From the NCBI GenBank assembly GCA_910584095.1, contig CAJTYU010000008.1, forward strand, positions 31,311 to 95,310: a stretch of 64,000 nt of DNA, given 5' to 3'. Under the pieces are notes generated by a model that was not told the DNA's origin, did no database searches, and was given only the letters and a program-made list of their open reading frames with translations. Shown here in pieces: positions 8,501-17,447 of this stretch (position 1 is its first letter; every line of letters starts with the position of its first letter). The stretch comes from an uncultured Dorea sp. (GTDB lineage: Bacteria; Bacillota; Clostridia; Lachnospirales; Lachnospiraceae). The position numbers and the translations under genes were made by a program.

Positions 8501-10857
8501 ATATCGTCTTCCAGCGGATCATAATGGTAAAAATATACCTCTGAAACCGTATTGCTTCCCACCGCAAGCGTACGGGCCATGCCAAACTGAAGCTTCTTTG
8601 CCTTGATCACTCTCGGAAGCTTTGCCAAATAATAAACCCTTCCCTGAGCATCGGATTTGCTTTGAAGCGAAACCTTGCCCAAGAAGGTCTCCCCGTCGTT
8701 CTCATCCCAGAAACGTACCTGTACGTATCCATAACCAGTACTCTGGACGGATACTTCCTGAAATGCAAATGCTTCCATCTCATACGCCTGATCAAATTCA
8801 TAAATAATGCCGTCGCTGGCATATAAAGGATTAAAACCGCCGGAATCCCAGCTTCCATGATAGTAATGGGATACTGGATCATTGTCTACAGTTCCCCATG
8901 CGGTACCGGCTTCCACATCCTTCGGGCTTTCCAGCATACTGCCCTTTGCCGCTCTGGCGCTGAGAATATGTTCGCTGACCTCTCCGTCTCCGGCCGCGTT
9001 AATCCGCTTGTATTTCGGCATATCCGCCGGATCCGGATTAACCGTCTCCGCCACTGCGGTTATAGAAGGCCCGCTTTCTCCAAGATCGTTTACCCCTGTC
9101 ACATAAACCTCATACTCTTGATGGTTCTTCAAATTGGAAATCGTATAGCCAGAGGATGTAATTCCCTCGATTTTCTTAAATTCTCCCGCGCCTAATTCCC
9201 GGTAATACAGATGATAAAAGTCCGTATCCTCCATCGTTTTCCATGAGGCGCTGACCGCCTTAAACTGACCGGTAAGCTTTAAATTGTCCGGCGCGTTCGG
9301 TTTCTTGTCCGTCTTTGGCACCGCGGAAACAGGTTCGCTGTAACCGCTCCTCCATGCGCCGTTTACAGACTGAACCCTCACCTCATAGCTCTTATTATTC
9401 ACAAGTTTATCTTTCTGAAAGGAAGAAATCAAAATACTGTTTCCCTTTACAGACTTTACTTCCTCCCTGCCCTCGCAGGCAATCTGCACCTCATAGCCAG
9501 TCACATTTCTGCAGCCATCCCAGCTAACGGTAAAATATTTATTTCCGCAGTCTGCTGCAAGGTTCTGTGGAATATCCATATCCGGCTCAGAAATTCGCTT
9601 TTCCATCCCATTGACAAAAGTAACCTTTGAAATCTCCGCAAGGTTGTTATTCTTTTCCATGCCCATGATTTTTAAGGATACTCTCTTTACCGCAATCTGC
9701 GGGCCAAGATTAATGCAGATCGCTCCGTCCGAATCCTGCGTCACCGTCACTGCGTTGGTGTCAAGAAGAAAATCCACGCCCTTCCTTACCTGAACGATGT
9801 CCGTATGCTCTTCTCCTTCCTCCGTGTAGGTAATCTGGAGCTCGGCCGCAGTAATCCCATTCTCTTTTCCGGATTCAATCACGATTCCGTCCGCTTTGTA
9901 GCTTTCGGATTCCGGAAACTCAAACTCAACCGCCACCGGATTCTCCTGAGAGATTTCTCCGCCGTCTTTCCTCGATAATATTACATTGCCTTCATTCTTT
10001 AATAGGGAGCTTAAACTGCCGTCCACAGAGGTGCCGCCATCCGGTTCCATTTCAACCGCCGCTGCCGGCACACGGACTTCAACCGAGGAACTGATATCCT
10101 CACTGATCTGATAACCTTTTACAAAATACTCCAAATCTACAATATCTACAACTCCGTCGCCGTTCAGATCCGAATTGGGCGACTGCTGTTTCCCGGACTC
10201 GATGTCATCGATCAGCCTGTTTTTATCCGCATCGTCAATCACACCGTTTCCGTCCACATCCCCCACAAGCAGGACGCCCGGATGAGCCTGTGCCTCCTCG
10301 TAAGAATAACCGCTGACAAACCCTGTCGTAAGCCATACGCTGTAGGCCCATCCGTCCACCGAAATCTCCTGCCTGTATTCGGCAAACCCTGGCGCAGACA
10401 CCGTCAGCGTATAAGTTCCGGCGGGAAGGTCCTCAAAAGAAACCCCGCCCTCCGCCGCAGACTTCCCGGAGTCTTCCTTCAGCACGATCTTTTCCTCATT
10501 CCTGCCTGTAAGCGAAACCGTAAATACCGTTTCCTTATCCAGAATCACCGCCTGCGAGACTGACACGTCAACCTGGCCGTTACATTTCACGCCTTTCTCC
10601 GTCTGCGGTTCCTCCTTCTGTATTTCTTCCGTCTCTTTCGTCTCTGCTTCCACAGAACCCGTCTCTGCCTCCGCAGAATCTGCCTGCTCTTTTGAGGTCT
10701 CCCCCTTTGTTTCCTCCGGCTCTTCCTGTTCGTCCACAGACTCACTGCTCCCCACTGTGCTGTCTGGCACATCTGTCTTCACCTCTTCGGCAGATGCCGG
10801 AAGGCACGGAGTAAAAATCAGAACAAGCGCAAGCAGACATGAAATCATCCGCTTCAT
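5581..10857 (-). CDS. Secreted M60-family metalloprotease (enhancin/mucinase type) with dockerin and carbohydrate-binding-type domains
   Basis: A 1758-residue exported protein. Order: signal peptide 1-23; Glu/Thr-rich linker to about 90; a beta-sandwich domain 95-180; type I dockerin 198-249 with two calcium-loop repeats (DVDGNGVIDDADKNRLIDDI and DLNGDGVVDIVDLEYFVKGY); two fibronectin III domains at about 430-515 and 520-605; a galactose-binding-like domain about 640-780; a helical FIVAR-like stretch 790-850; the M60 protease region about 850-1320 with HEIGH (1155-1159) and Glu1170, matching HExxH-x(8-28)-E; then beta domains including an F5/8C-like one (about 1480-1605). M60 enzymes cleave mucin-type glycoproteins. 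There is no LPxTG or membrane anchor, so the dockerin probably tethers it to the cohesin-like neighbour downstream. Confidence 0.9.
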   Translation of the reverse strand: MKRMISCLLALVLIFTPCLPASAEEVKTDVPDSTVGSSESVDEQEEPEETKGETSKEQADSAEAETGSVEAETKETEEIQKEEPQTEKGVKCNGQVDVSVSQAVILDKETVFTVSLTGRNEEKIVLKEDSGKSAAEGGVSFEDLPAGTYTLTVSAPGFAEYRQEISVDGWAYSVWLTTGFVSGYSYEEAQAHPGVLLVGDVDGNGVIDDADKNRLIDDIESGKQQSPNSDLNGDGVVDIVDLEYFVKGYQISEDISSSVEVRVPAAAVEMEPDGGTSVDGSLSSLLKNEGNVILSRKDGGEISQENPVAVEFEFPESESYKADGIVIESGKENGITAAELQITYTEEGEEHTDIVQVRKGVDFLLDTNAVTVTQDSDGAICINLGPQIAVKRVSLKIMGMEKNNNLAEISKVTFVNGMEKRISEPDMDIPQNLAADCGNKYFTVSWDGCRNVTGYEVQIACEGREEVKSVKGNSILISSFQKDKLVNNKSYEVRVQSVNGAWRSGYSEPVSAVPKTDKKPNAPDNLKLTGQFKAVSASWKTMEDTDFYHLYYRELGAGEFKKIEGITSSGYTISNLKNHQEYEVYVTGVNDLGESGPSITAVAETVNPDPADMPKYKRINAAGDGEVSEHILSARAAKGSMLESPKDVEAGTAWGTVDNDPVSHYYHGSWDSGGFNPLYASDGIIYEFDQAYEMEAFAFQEVSVQSTGYGYVQVRFWDENDGETFLGKVSLQSKSDAQGRVYYLAKLPRVIKAKKLQFGMARTLAVGSNTVSEVYFYHYDPLEDDIMALYADPLHTKLKSEVDQGTIDQLRLRLQTADEVSGEFHPDQEALERELKTAEEILNAALTEPVQIYSSITTADADRGFGGLNAWQPLGVTAAAGEEITVYVGHGSKRTGETTNLQLVASQYHAESSSLSQTIRTPLKIGRNTITVPKLSSMKAEAGGALYVQYTGSAGAGNYAVRVSGGVQVPKLDLYHVTDPAERIRRAERYLTEMDGYMERISELHEEYHSGSKHELVRYAYDAKNCILGASDIMLDTMLLSLPAQQIWTGTGTGDVKTRAQRLVGSMNAMEDMMYLFYQHKGLNNNAAAEKDRFPNRHLNIRYQRMFAGAFMYASGSHIGIEWNETAGMMGGVPVQSDEAGRYREGRYFGWGIAHEIGHCINQGAYAAAEITNNYYSVLAQAKDTNDSVRFQYGEVYRKVTSGTKGRAANVFTQLGMYWQLHLAYDDGYNYKTYEDHAEQLNSLFFARVDSYARNPAAAPAPGGVPLSLAGNSDQILMRLSCGAAEKNLLEFFERWGMTPDEATQNYAAQFEREARAVYYVNDDSRVYRLEHGQSMLDETGTTEAVGDAAAAKVNQSAANQVDFTLTSKQIPEEDVLGYEIVRCTVSGGETEEELAGFVTKKEAEEGTFSDVVTTMNNRVITYKVTVVDQYLNRSAPKYLEPLKIEHEGCIDKTDWTITAKGMLATSEGVKEGKDKDTSCGPGEPRPEERMIDGSHNTTYTGIVGEQAEVEIEFHKELTLTGFKYTVMEGTPVGSYSIWLRDGNGEWKETAEGTFDKTETQSVYFTEKNSRNIASYRSTAARLVIKGQRETEIAVSELDVLGVTGDNVDFRRTGEQTAAIGRLGADYRYGENAEDVIPAGSVVFTGAYKGNPSYNVVMLYDQNGNLVGSRDMDGALKADQIILAEVLDSGNVRDVSDGTWIYWISPEDTDCLKTIEKVRAELYRVDNAETNEGQRMVSDSLFEGMPGELPVIQLSGGK

Positions 10858-10907
10858 ACTCCTCTCCTTTCTTGCTGTATCCCCTTAATTTATTCTGTAT
10901 ATACGTT

Positions 10908-10937
10908 AATATATCATGACGGCCTCACAAATATCAA
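10908..10937 (-). promoter_or_regulatory. Candidate promoter of the M60 protease gene
   Basis: On the minus strand, TTGATA (10937-10932), an 18-nt spacer and TATATT (10913-10908), about 50 nt before the start codon. The 136-nt gap to the upstream lipoprotein gene suggests the protease and cohesin-like genes form their own unit. Confidence 0.5.
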
Positions 10938-10993
10938 CATAATTTCCACAATAATTTACAGATTTATCCTCTGTCGGCTGTTACATTATAAGC

Positions 10994-12373
10994 TTAGGAC
11001 TTAATCCCTTCAAAAAGCTTCTTTATGACAGACGTATCAACTGCATACTCCCCCTTCTCTTCCGGATATTCCCCGATTTCACAGATCAACATATGCTCAT
11101 CGTCTATAAACGTCCATGCGTAAATATCCTTTTTATACAGCGTCTCGTTATAGGTATAGGCCAGGCTGACATACGTTACCTTCCTGCCGTCCGCCTCAAG
11201 CTCCTGCTCTTCCTGATACTCGATATCGCTGTATCCCTCCATCGTCTCATAGGTCTCTTTGTCCTTCAGTTTGCTTTCCGTATAAAACTGTTTATCCTCC
11301 GGCCCGTACAGGGTTTCCATGGTATACGCGGCAAAATACGGCCCGTCTCCTTCTTTATAAAAACACAGATAGGTATCCTCCGAATACTGGTCTAACTTCA
11401 TTCCTTCCCGCGGAGAAATGGCAGCCTCCCTTTCGCCGTTCCAGTCTTTCAGAATATAATTCCCGTCCTGATCCTTCTCAAGCTCCGGCTCCACTGTATT
11501 CTCTTCCGCAACAGTATCGTCGTCCTTTTCCAAATCCCCCATAATATCCATGGAATCCGACTGCGCCTCCAAAGCCTCCGCAGGCGCCTCGATCTTATCC
11601 AAATGGTTAAACTCCTCAAACTCCAACACAAGCCTCAGGTCCTGGAAGGTAATTTCATTTTCCTCCTCGTTGGGAATTTCAAGATCCTCCCCATCCTTCC
11701 CGGACAAAACGAGAGAAACCGACTCCGGCATCATATCGTCCCGGTATACCCGGAAAGTAACGTCAAGCTGCGCGTCTCCAAAATCCAAATCCTTTCCGTC
11801 ATTCCCAAACATGCTGTCCATCACCCCTCCCACGCCTCGGGAAATGCTGCTGTCTACCGACGTGGTTATTACGTAAAGTTCCCTGCCGTCCTTCTCTTCG
11901 GCCTCTTTTTCCAATTTCAGCTTCGTTCCTTTCTCCAGATAGTTCTCCAGATTCATCAGCGCGGCAATATTGTTTTCCTCATCTTCGTCATTTTTTACCT
12001 TTGTCCAGTCGTCTCCCAGCTTTGCATAGGTCGTAAACCCCGAACCATCCTCCTCCGGTATGCAATAGAGCTCCATATCCATCGCCAAATCTGCAAGATC
12101 TGCTTTTACGCTGCCTTTCATATGACAGGCCCCGGATTCTTTCACCGCGTCGATGTCCATATCGATGGTCATATCAAATCCAAGAGACAAGCCGCTCTCT
12201 TTTATGCCTACGCCCGCTTCCATCAGCATATTCCCGGAAAATGATTCCGCTTTACTGGTATTTTCCACTGCCTTTCTCATGATATCCGCGGCGGTCGGCT
12301 CCCTTCTGCATCCGCTAAGCATCATAAGGACCATTCCCGCCGCCAGCAAAAACTTTCCTGTATTCCTCTTCAT
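10994..12373 (-). CDS. Lipoprotein, DUF6612/LppX-like N-terminus plus a shared C-terminal module
   Basis: A 459-residue lipoprotein with lipobox MLSGC in the signal sequence (MKRNTGKFLLAAGMVLMM then LSGC). The N-terminal half (ADIMRKAVENTSKAESFSGNM onward) resembles the LolA/LppX-like or DUF6612 lipoproteins of Firmicutes. An acidic linker follows. The C-terminal 140 residues (ELEADGRKVTYVSLAYTYN ... AWTFIDDEHMLICEI ... VIKKLFEGI) match the end of the upstream lipoprotein in pattern. The ATG at 12373 follows GGGGAAAC and leaves a 10-nt gap after the upstream gene, so the two are co-transcribed. Function unknown. Confidence 0.75.
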   Translation of the reverse strand: MKRNTGKFLLAAGMVLMMLSGCRREPTAADIMRKAVENTSKAESFSGNMLMEAGVGIKESGLSLGFDMTIDMDIDAVKESGACHMKGSVKADLADLAMDMELYCIPEEDGSGFTTYAKLGDDWTKVKNDEDEENNIAALMNLENYLEKGTKLKLEKEAEEKDGRELYVITTSVDSSISRGVGGVMDSMFGNDGKDLDFGDAQLDVTFRVYRDDMMPESVSLVLSGKDGEDLEIPNEEENEITFQDLRLVLEFEEFNHLDKIEAPAEALEAQSDSMDIMGDLEKDDDTVAEENTVEPELEKDQDGNYILKDWNGEREAAISPREGMKLDQYSEDTYLCFYKEGDGPYFAAYTMETLYGPEDKQFYTESKLKDKETYETMEGYSDIEYQEEQELEADGRKVTYVSLAYTYNETLYKKDIYAWTFIDDEHMLICEIGEYPEEKGEYAVDTSVIKKLFEGIKS

Positions 12374-12383
12374 TTTGTTTCCC

Positions 12384-13790
12384 CTATTCCTTCCTTTGTA
12401 TTTTTCCATAGATTTCTTCCAGCAGTTCCTCAATCTCCGGATAGAGGAAACCGTTTCCTGAATCTTCATCCTGTGCCACGCACGACAGCTTATAGGTATC
12501 ATCCAGCACAATCCATGAATCGCATCTTCTTACCCCAGAGCCGTCATTCCTCTTATAGGCAGATACCACATAATTAATCTTCTGCCCCGCTGCTTCTAAC
12601 GTCTGTATCTCCCCCATCACAATATTCTCCGCTCCATTTTGCTCGGACATAGCCAGATTCATTCTGATGCCGTGCAGAATATCATCCTCCGAAGCATTTT
12701 CATAAATGTCATACACCAGCGTGGACACAGCGTCTCGCTTCGTATCAAAACACTCCAGATAAATCATATGGCCGTCCGGTTCGAAATCCGTTTCAAATCC
12801 CTCCGGGGCTTTCACCTCTACCCGGATAGCGTCCGATAAATCAGACAGTGAATATACGCCTTTTTCTGTCTTTTGCTCCTCCGGCTCTTCCTCCTTCTTA
12901 ATCTCCACATTCTTCCAACTCTCCTGAAGCTTTGTGTCGTAAGGAATCGCAAAAGGCCCCTCTTCCATTTCCTTTAATTCATTGTATACCTCCCGCCTGT
13001 CTGCCGTCTCTGACAGATGGTAGTCCGCATCCTCCTTTTTCCAGAACTGAAACCCGTACAGATAACTCTCGCACACCTCGTCCCAGCTTTCAAATTCCTC
13101 CTGAAGCTTCTCTGCCACCGCAAGAGACTGATCCATGCACTCCTCTAAATTAATATATTCCGCCTGATAGCAGTCGCCGAGAACCTGAAGCGCCCGCGAA
13201 TAATCCCACGCGTCCACCGCTTTCTCCCCCATCGCATGATAGGCCCGGTACGCCGCCTGAAATTCTTTGGCGTCCCCATTTTCACGCTCCACCCGGTTAA
13301 GCAATTCCTCCTCGTCAAGCGATAAAAGGTCGTGTTTTTTCATCTCACTGATAAATTCCCGGTATTTTGCCCGGTGTCCTCCCTCCAGCAGCTTATTCAC
13401 CTGCCCGATAGCGCTTTCACGGTCCGAGATACCCCAGCCGTCCGCCAGCGCTATCTTAATCGCCTGCTGATATATGTCCCGGTTGTCCTCAGACGCTCCG
13501 CCCACGCATCCCAGATCCTTTCTGTTATATTCCGTATAAATCGCATAGGCCGAACAAATCCACTGAACCGTATCGCTGTCCACATCCGCCTGTACAAACT
13601 CTGACGGTTCGTACGACTCTGCAAAATAATAGCCCAGCCCGCCCATGGACAGTTCTTCTTTCTGCTCTTCCTTCTGCTCTTTCTTCTGCTTCTTTTCTTC
13701 CTTTTCTTCTCCGCCGCCTGCTCCGCATCCTCCCGCCGCCATGCCAAACAGCAGCGCAAATGCCAGAAAGATTATTATTTTCCTCATCAT
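12384..13790 (-). CDS. DUF1266 lipoprotein with a shared C-terminal module
   Basis: A 468-residue lipoprotein (lipobox AAGGC) with a Lys/Glu-rich linker. Residues about 65-260 fit DUF1266: WICSAYAIYTEY, GWGISDRESAIGQVNKLLEGGHR, DAWDYSRALQVLGDCYQAEYI and FESWDEVCESYLYGFQFW. The last 140 residues (TLEAAGQKINYVVSAYKRN ... SWIVLDDTYKLSCVA ... EIEELLEEIYGKI) resemble the C-terminus of the next gene. The ATG at 13790 lies inside the end of the deoR-family gene (ATGA overlap) and follows GGAGGACTGGGAA, which suggests translational coupling. DUF1266 has no established function that I know. Confidence 0.75.
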   Translation of the reverse strand: MMRKIIIFLAFALLFGMAAGGCGAGGGEEKEEKKQKKEQKEEQKEELSMGGLGYYFAESYEPSEFVQADVDSDTVQWICSAYAIYTEYNRKDLGCVGGASEDNRDIYQQAIKIALADGWGISDRESAIGQVNKLLEGGHRAKYREFISEMKKHDLLSLDEEELLNRVERENGDAKEFQAAYRAYHAMGEKAVDAWDYSRALQVLGDCYQAEYINLEECMDQSLAVAEKLQEEFESWDEVCESYLYGFQFWKKEDADYHLSETADRREVYNELKEMEEGPFAIPYDTKLQESWKNVEIKKEEEPEEQKTEKGVYSLSDLSDAIRVEVKAPEGFETDFEPDGHMIYLECFDTKRDAVSTLVYDIYENASEDDILHGIRMNLAMSEQNGAENIVMGEIQTLEAAGQKINYVVSAYKRNDGSGVRRCDSWIVLDDTYKLSCVAQDEDSGNGFLYPEIEELLEEIYGKIQRKE

Positions 13791-14551
13791 TTCCCAGTCC
13801 TCCTGTATACATTCATAATCACAATCTTATCCCGCACAATAATCTCTTCTTCCTCAGGCGTAAATTCCCGGTCAGTCACCACCGCCGTATAATCGCTCAG
13901 ACCATTGATTTTAACCATGGACTGCCTGCCGAATTTCGAATGATCCACGACCAAATATGCCTTCTCGCAGCGGCGCGCCGTTTCTCTTTTTAGAAACGCC
14001 TTATCCACCGTCGGCGTCATAACCTCCAGCCGGCCGCTGATCGAAGCCGCCCCAAAAAATCCAACGTCAAACCGGAAATCCTGCAAAAAACCAGTCGCAT
14101 AGTACCCCATCATACTTCCCGTAGACTTCTGCATCCGGCCGCCGCACACAAAAAGCTCCGCGCTGCTCTGATTCATAAGCTGCGCGATCTCCAGATCATT
14201 GGTTACAATGGTAATTCCCTGAACAGAGCCGATCCTCTTAGCGATCTCATAGGTAGTTGTTCCCGCATCTAAAAATACCGTATCGCCGGGAGAGACAAGT
14301 CCCGCGCATCTCTCTGCGATCTTATTCTTTTCCCTCATATTACGGATCTGCTTGTCCTCATAGGATACCTCCTGCTTTGCCACCGCTCCTCCGTGGCACC
14401 GCTCAATCCTTCCGGTTTCCTCAAGCTTCAGCAGATCCCTGCGAATCGTCATGGCGCTGACATTAAGCTCCCTTGCCAGTTCCTCCACCTGCACGCTTCC
14501 GTTCTGCTGCGCCAGTTCAATAATCCTAGCCTGCCTCTTTGCCGCCAGCAT
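13787..14551 (-). CDS. DeoR-family transcriptional regulator
   Basis: A 254-residue regulator. The N-terminal helix-turn-helix (AKRQARIIELAQQNGSVQVE, LNVSAMTIRRDLLKLEETG) is followed by the DeoR sensor domain (DAGTTTYEIAKRI, TNDLEIAQLM, GGRMQKSTGSMMG, VVDHSKFGR), which binds phosphorylated sugars. The ATG at 14551 was chosen because GGAGG lies 7 nt upstream; in-frame ATGs further upstream lack a site. It sits just downstream of the threonate-type genes, and I infer that it controls them. Its 3' end overlaps the DUF1266 lipoprotein gene by 4 nt. Confidence 0.88.
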   Translation of the reverse strand: MLAAKRQARIIELAQQNGSVQVEELARELNVSAMTIRRDLLKLEETGRIERCHGGAVAKQEVSYEDKQIRNMREKNKIAERCAGLVSPGDTVFLDAGTTTYEIAKRIGSVQGITIVTNDLEIAQLMNQSSAELFVCGGRMQKSTGSMMGYYATGFLQDFRFDVGFFGAASISGRLEVMTPTVDKAFLKRETARRCEKAYLVVDHSKFGRQSMVKINGLSDYTAVVTDREFTPEEEEIIVRDKIVIMNVYRRTGK

Positions 14552-14696
14552 ATTCATCCCTCCTAGTTTTCCCGATCCTCTCCTCAATAGCCTCAATTCG
14601 AAGCAAAGCTTCTCCTTACATGCTTCCGTTTCGATTCCCTGAATCCTTTTTTCCATTTTACCACAATCCCGCCGGATTCTCACTATAATCTCTTCA

Positions 14697-14747
14697 AAAA
14701 ATAAAACAGGAAGAGACCGCAGCCAACTAAAAGCTGCCGTCCCTTCC
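14697..14747 (-). terminator. Intrinsic terminator after the GntP-type permease gene
   Basis: Minus-strand stem GGAAGGGACGGCAGC (14747-14733) pairs with GCTGCGGTCTCTTCC (14723-14709), then T-rich sequence follows. It separates the acid-sugar genes from the deoR gene. Confidence 0.75.
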
Positions 14748-14794
14748 TCATTGTCTGGGCTGCCGTTTCCCGGCAGACCCTCTCAATATCCATA

Positions 14795-16198
14795 CTACAT
14801 GAAAATACTAAGTACCAGTACCTCTACCACGCCGATTGCCCATGCAACCGTAGAGGTTACCGACCAAACTGTAAGCTGGTCTTTTGCTTCCTGAACGCCA
14901 AGCGTCCGATTGACTACCCAGAAGTAACTGTCGTTAAAGTATCCGAAGAACAGAGAGCCAACGCAGCATGCAACCGTTCCCAGAAGCGGGTTTGCGCCTG
15001 CCGCGATCAAAATCGGCGCTGAAATACTTGCCGCCGTCGTCATAGCCACCGTACCGGAACCCTGAATAAACCTCATCGCCGTAGAAATAACCAGAGGCAG
15101 TATCATGATCGGGATCGCGGTCTGCGCAAGTCCCTCCGCCATAAAGGTTCCAAGCCCGGAATCCTTGATGATCTGTCCGAGGGCACCGCCTCCGCCTGTT
15201 ACCAGCATAATAATCCCTGCAGACATCATACCCTTTTCCATCTCGCTGACAACCGTCTGCCTGTCAAGGCCGCTGCCCAGCGTAAAGATCGCAACGATCA
15301 GACCGAGGCCCACCGCAACGATCGGCTGTCCAAGAAAAATCAGGACCTGCATAATGCCGGCCGTCTGTCCCAGAGCCGTCGCAACGGTATTGATCAGGAT
15401 CAGGATAATCGGCAGGAGCAAAGGCAGGAAGGATACAAATGCGCCGGGAAGCCCTTCGGTATCCATTGCAAACGCATTGTCGTAATCCGGTTCCTGATAA
15501 GGCATCTCTACAATCTCGCCGTCCTCGTTCTCAATACGGTAATATTTCTTGGAAAGAAACAGTCTCGCATAAGCGATACATCCGATTGCCATCGGAATAG
15601 AAAGCACGATAGAAAGCAGGATATATTTTCCTACGTCCACTCCGAAAATACCGCACACGCCGAGAGGACCCGGTGTCGGCGGAACCATGGAGTGCGTGAT
15701 TACAAGACCCGCAGCCAGCGCTACGCCAAGGGCAATCACCGATTTCTTCGTTGCCTTGGAGATCGCCTTTGCGATCGGCGCAAGCACCACAAATCCCGAA
15801 TCACAGAAAATCGGAATGGATACAAGGAAACCTGTCAGCGCCAACGCTTCCTCTTCCCTCTTCTTTCCAAACAGCTTCAGGAAGGTATGGGCCATCGTTT
15901 TGGCCGCCCCCGTCACCTCAAAAAGCTGTCCCATCATAACGCCGAAACCAATGATAATACCGATACTTCCCAACGTTCCACCAAAACCGGAAGTAATCGA
16001 GTTGACAATACCAAAGATCTTCCCATCCTCCAGCGTAATGTTCACCAGCGGCATGCCGCCGATTACGCCGACGATTACGGTACAGATGATCAGCGCAAGA
16101 AACGCCTGCACCTTCGTCTTCAACACCAAGAATACCAGTACGATAATACCGATTGCAAGGCCAATCAGCATTCTCTGTCCACTAAGTCCGTTTACCAT
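14795..16198 (-). CDS. GntP-family gluconate/acid-sugar:H+ symporter
   Basis: A 467-residue permease with about 12 hydrophobic helices, typical in length for GntP. Family stretches: GFGGTLGSIGIIIGFGVMMG, FCDSGFVVLAPIAKA, THSMVPPTPGPLG and ATALGQTAGIMQ. GntP permeases import gluconate and related sugar acids. The gene context (DUF1537 kinases, PdxA2, LtnD-like dehydrogenase) suggests a four-carbon acid such as threonate or erythronate. The start is at 16198, behind AGGAGGTAAAATTGT. The 200-nt gap before it shows no clear signal beyond the ribosome-binding site. Confidence 0.9.
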   Translation of the reverse strand: MVNGLSGQRMLIGLAIGIIVLVFLVLKTKVQAFLALIICTVIVGVIGGMPLVNITLEDGKIFGIVNSITSGFGGTLGSIGIIIGFGVMMGQLFEVTGAAKTMAHTFLKLFGKKREEEALALTGFLVSIPIFCDSGFVVLAPIAKAISKATKKSVIALGVALAAGLVITHSMVPPTPGPLGVCGIFGVDVGKYILLSIVLSIPMAIGCIAYARLFLSKKYYRIENEDGEIVEMPYQEPDYDNAFAMDTEGLPGAFVSFLPLLLPIILILINTVATALGQTAGIMQVLIFLGQPIVAVGLGLIVAIFTLGSGLDRQTVVSEMEKGMMSAGIIMLVTGGGGALGQIIKDSGLGTFMAEGLAQTAIPIMILPLVISTAMRFIQGSGTVAMTTAASISAPILIAAGANPLLGTVACCVGSLFFGYFNDSYFWVVNRTLGVQEAKDQLTVWSVTSTVAWAIGVVEVLVLSIFM

Positions 16199-16401
16199 AC
16201 AATTTTACCTCCTCTTCCTCTCTCGCATTCCCATAGAGACCCGGCCGTTTCAGCGTTTTTTGCCGTCCCGGCTGGGAAATACTTCTTAAAGGAACACTTA
16301 TCTAATAAAATGTAACCCTGTTACGGGCTTTCCCGCGTCCCTCCGGCGCATCCGGAACTAGACGCGAAACCTCTTATGCCGCAGTTTCCTTAATCAGATT
16401 C

Positions 16402-17400
16402 CTACGACACAAAGTTCGGCGCGTATTTCGCCGCCAATAAAATAGCCTCGATCATGCTGACTGCGCTGACAATGCCCTTTCCGGCAATGTCAAACGCTGT
16501 GCCATGGTCAACCGACGTACGCAGGATCGGCATACCGTTGGTAATTGCGATCGTCTTCTCAAAATCCAGCGTCTTGGTCGCAATATGCCCCTGGTCATGG
16601 TACAGGGAGAGAACGCTGTTGTATTTTCCAATTGCCGCCTGGTGGAAAACGGAATCTGCCCCGATAGGGCCGACAACCTTGTATCCCTCTTTCTGTAATT
16701 CCTCGATCGCCGGTGTGATCTCGTTTACTTCCTCCCATCCAAAGAGCCCGTGCTCTCCGCTGTGAGGATTGAGCCCCGCAATCGCCATCGTACCATCCTT
16801 CACGCCAAGCTTACGGAGGGCCTCCGTGCACCGCTTCACATAATCAATAATCCTCTCTTTAGTAATCATGTCCAGCATTTCGCGCAGAGACACATGTCTC
16901 GTCAAAAAGAACACCCGCATTCCATTTGTCTCAAACATAGTAAGGGGATCTTCCGTGTTCGTAAGCGCGCCGAAAATCTCCGTATGTCCGATAAAATTAA
17001 TACTTCCCGCTCTTAATGACTCCTTGTTGATCGGCGTGGTCGCCACAGCATCAACCTTTCTTTCATTCGCAAGCTCAATACACTTTGCAATATATTGGTA
17101 TGCGGCTTTGCCGCACATTCCATTGACCTTCCCAAATTCAAATTTGGACATGTCAATATTGCCTAAATCAATGAGGTTTAAAACCCCTTCGGAAAAATTG
17201 CCGTCCTCAGGTTTCTCGATCACATGAATGCTGAGAGAAACGCCGCTGATCTTGATGGCATTTTCCATAATCGTCTTATCTCCTACAACAACGCAGTCCG
17301 CCGCGTCAAATACTTCCTTTGCAGCGACTGACTTTGCCACAATCTCCGGGCCGACTCCCGCCGGATCCCCGATTGGTACTGCAATAAGTGGTTTGCTCAT
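16402..17400 (-). CDS. pdxA2: PdxA-family 4-phospho-threonate/erythronate-type dehydrogenase (PdxA2-like)
   Basis: A 332-residue protein of the 4-hydroxythreonine-4-phosphate dehydrogenase family: GDPAGVGPEI, TTPINKESLRAG, GHTEIFGALT, the metal-site LYHDQGHIATKTLDFE and DHGTAFDIAGKG. PdxA2 enzymes oxidise 4-phospho-D-threonate or D-erythronate; the product decarboxylates to DHAP. That role is favoured over pyridoxine synthesis because a DUF1537 kinase lies directly upstream and a GntP permease directly downstream. It starts at 17400 after GGATGGAATAGT. Confidence 0.88.
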   Translation of the reverse strand: MSKPLIAVPIGDPAGVGPEIVAKSVAAKEVFDAADCVVVGDKTIMENAIKISGVSLSIHVIEKPEDGNFSEGVLNLIDLGNIDMSKFEFGKVNGMCGKAAYQYIAKCIELANERKVDAVATTPINKESLRAGSINFIGHTEIFGALTNTEDPLTMFETNGMRVFFLTRHVSLREMLDMITKERIIDYVKRCTEALRKLGVKDGTMAIAGLNPHSGEHGLFGWEEVNEITPAIEELQKEGYKVVGPIGADSVFHQAAIGKYNSVLSLYHDQGHIATKTLDFEKTIAITNGMPILRTSVDHGTAFDIAGKGIVSAVSMIEAILLAAKYAPNFVS

Positions 17401-17447
17401 ACTATTCCATCCTCGCTTTCTTAGATAAAAACACCTGTGTTTTACAA

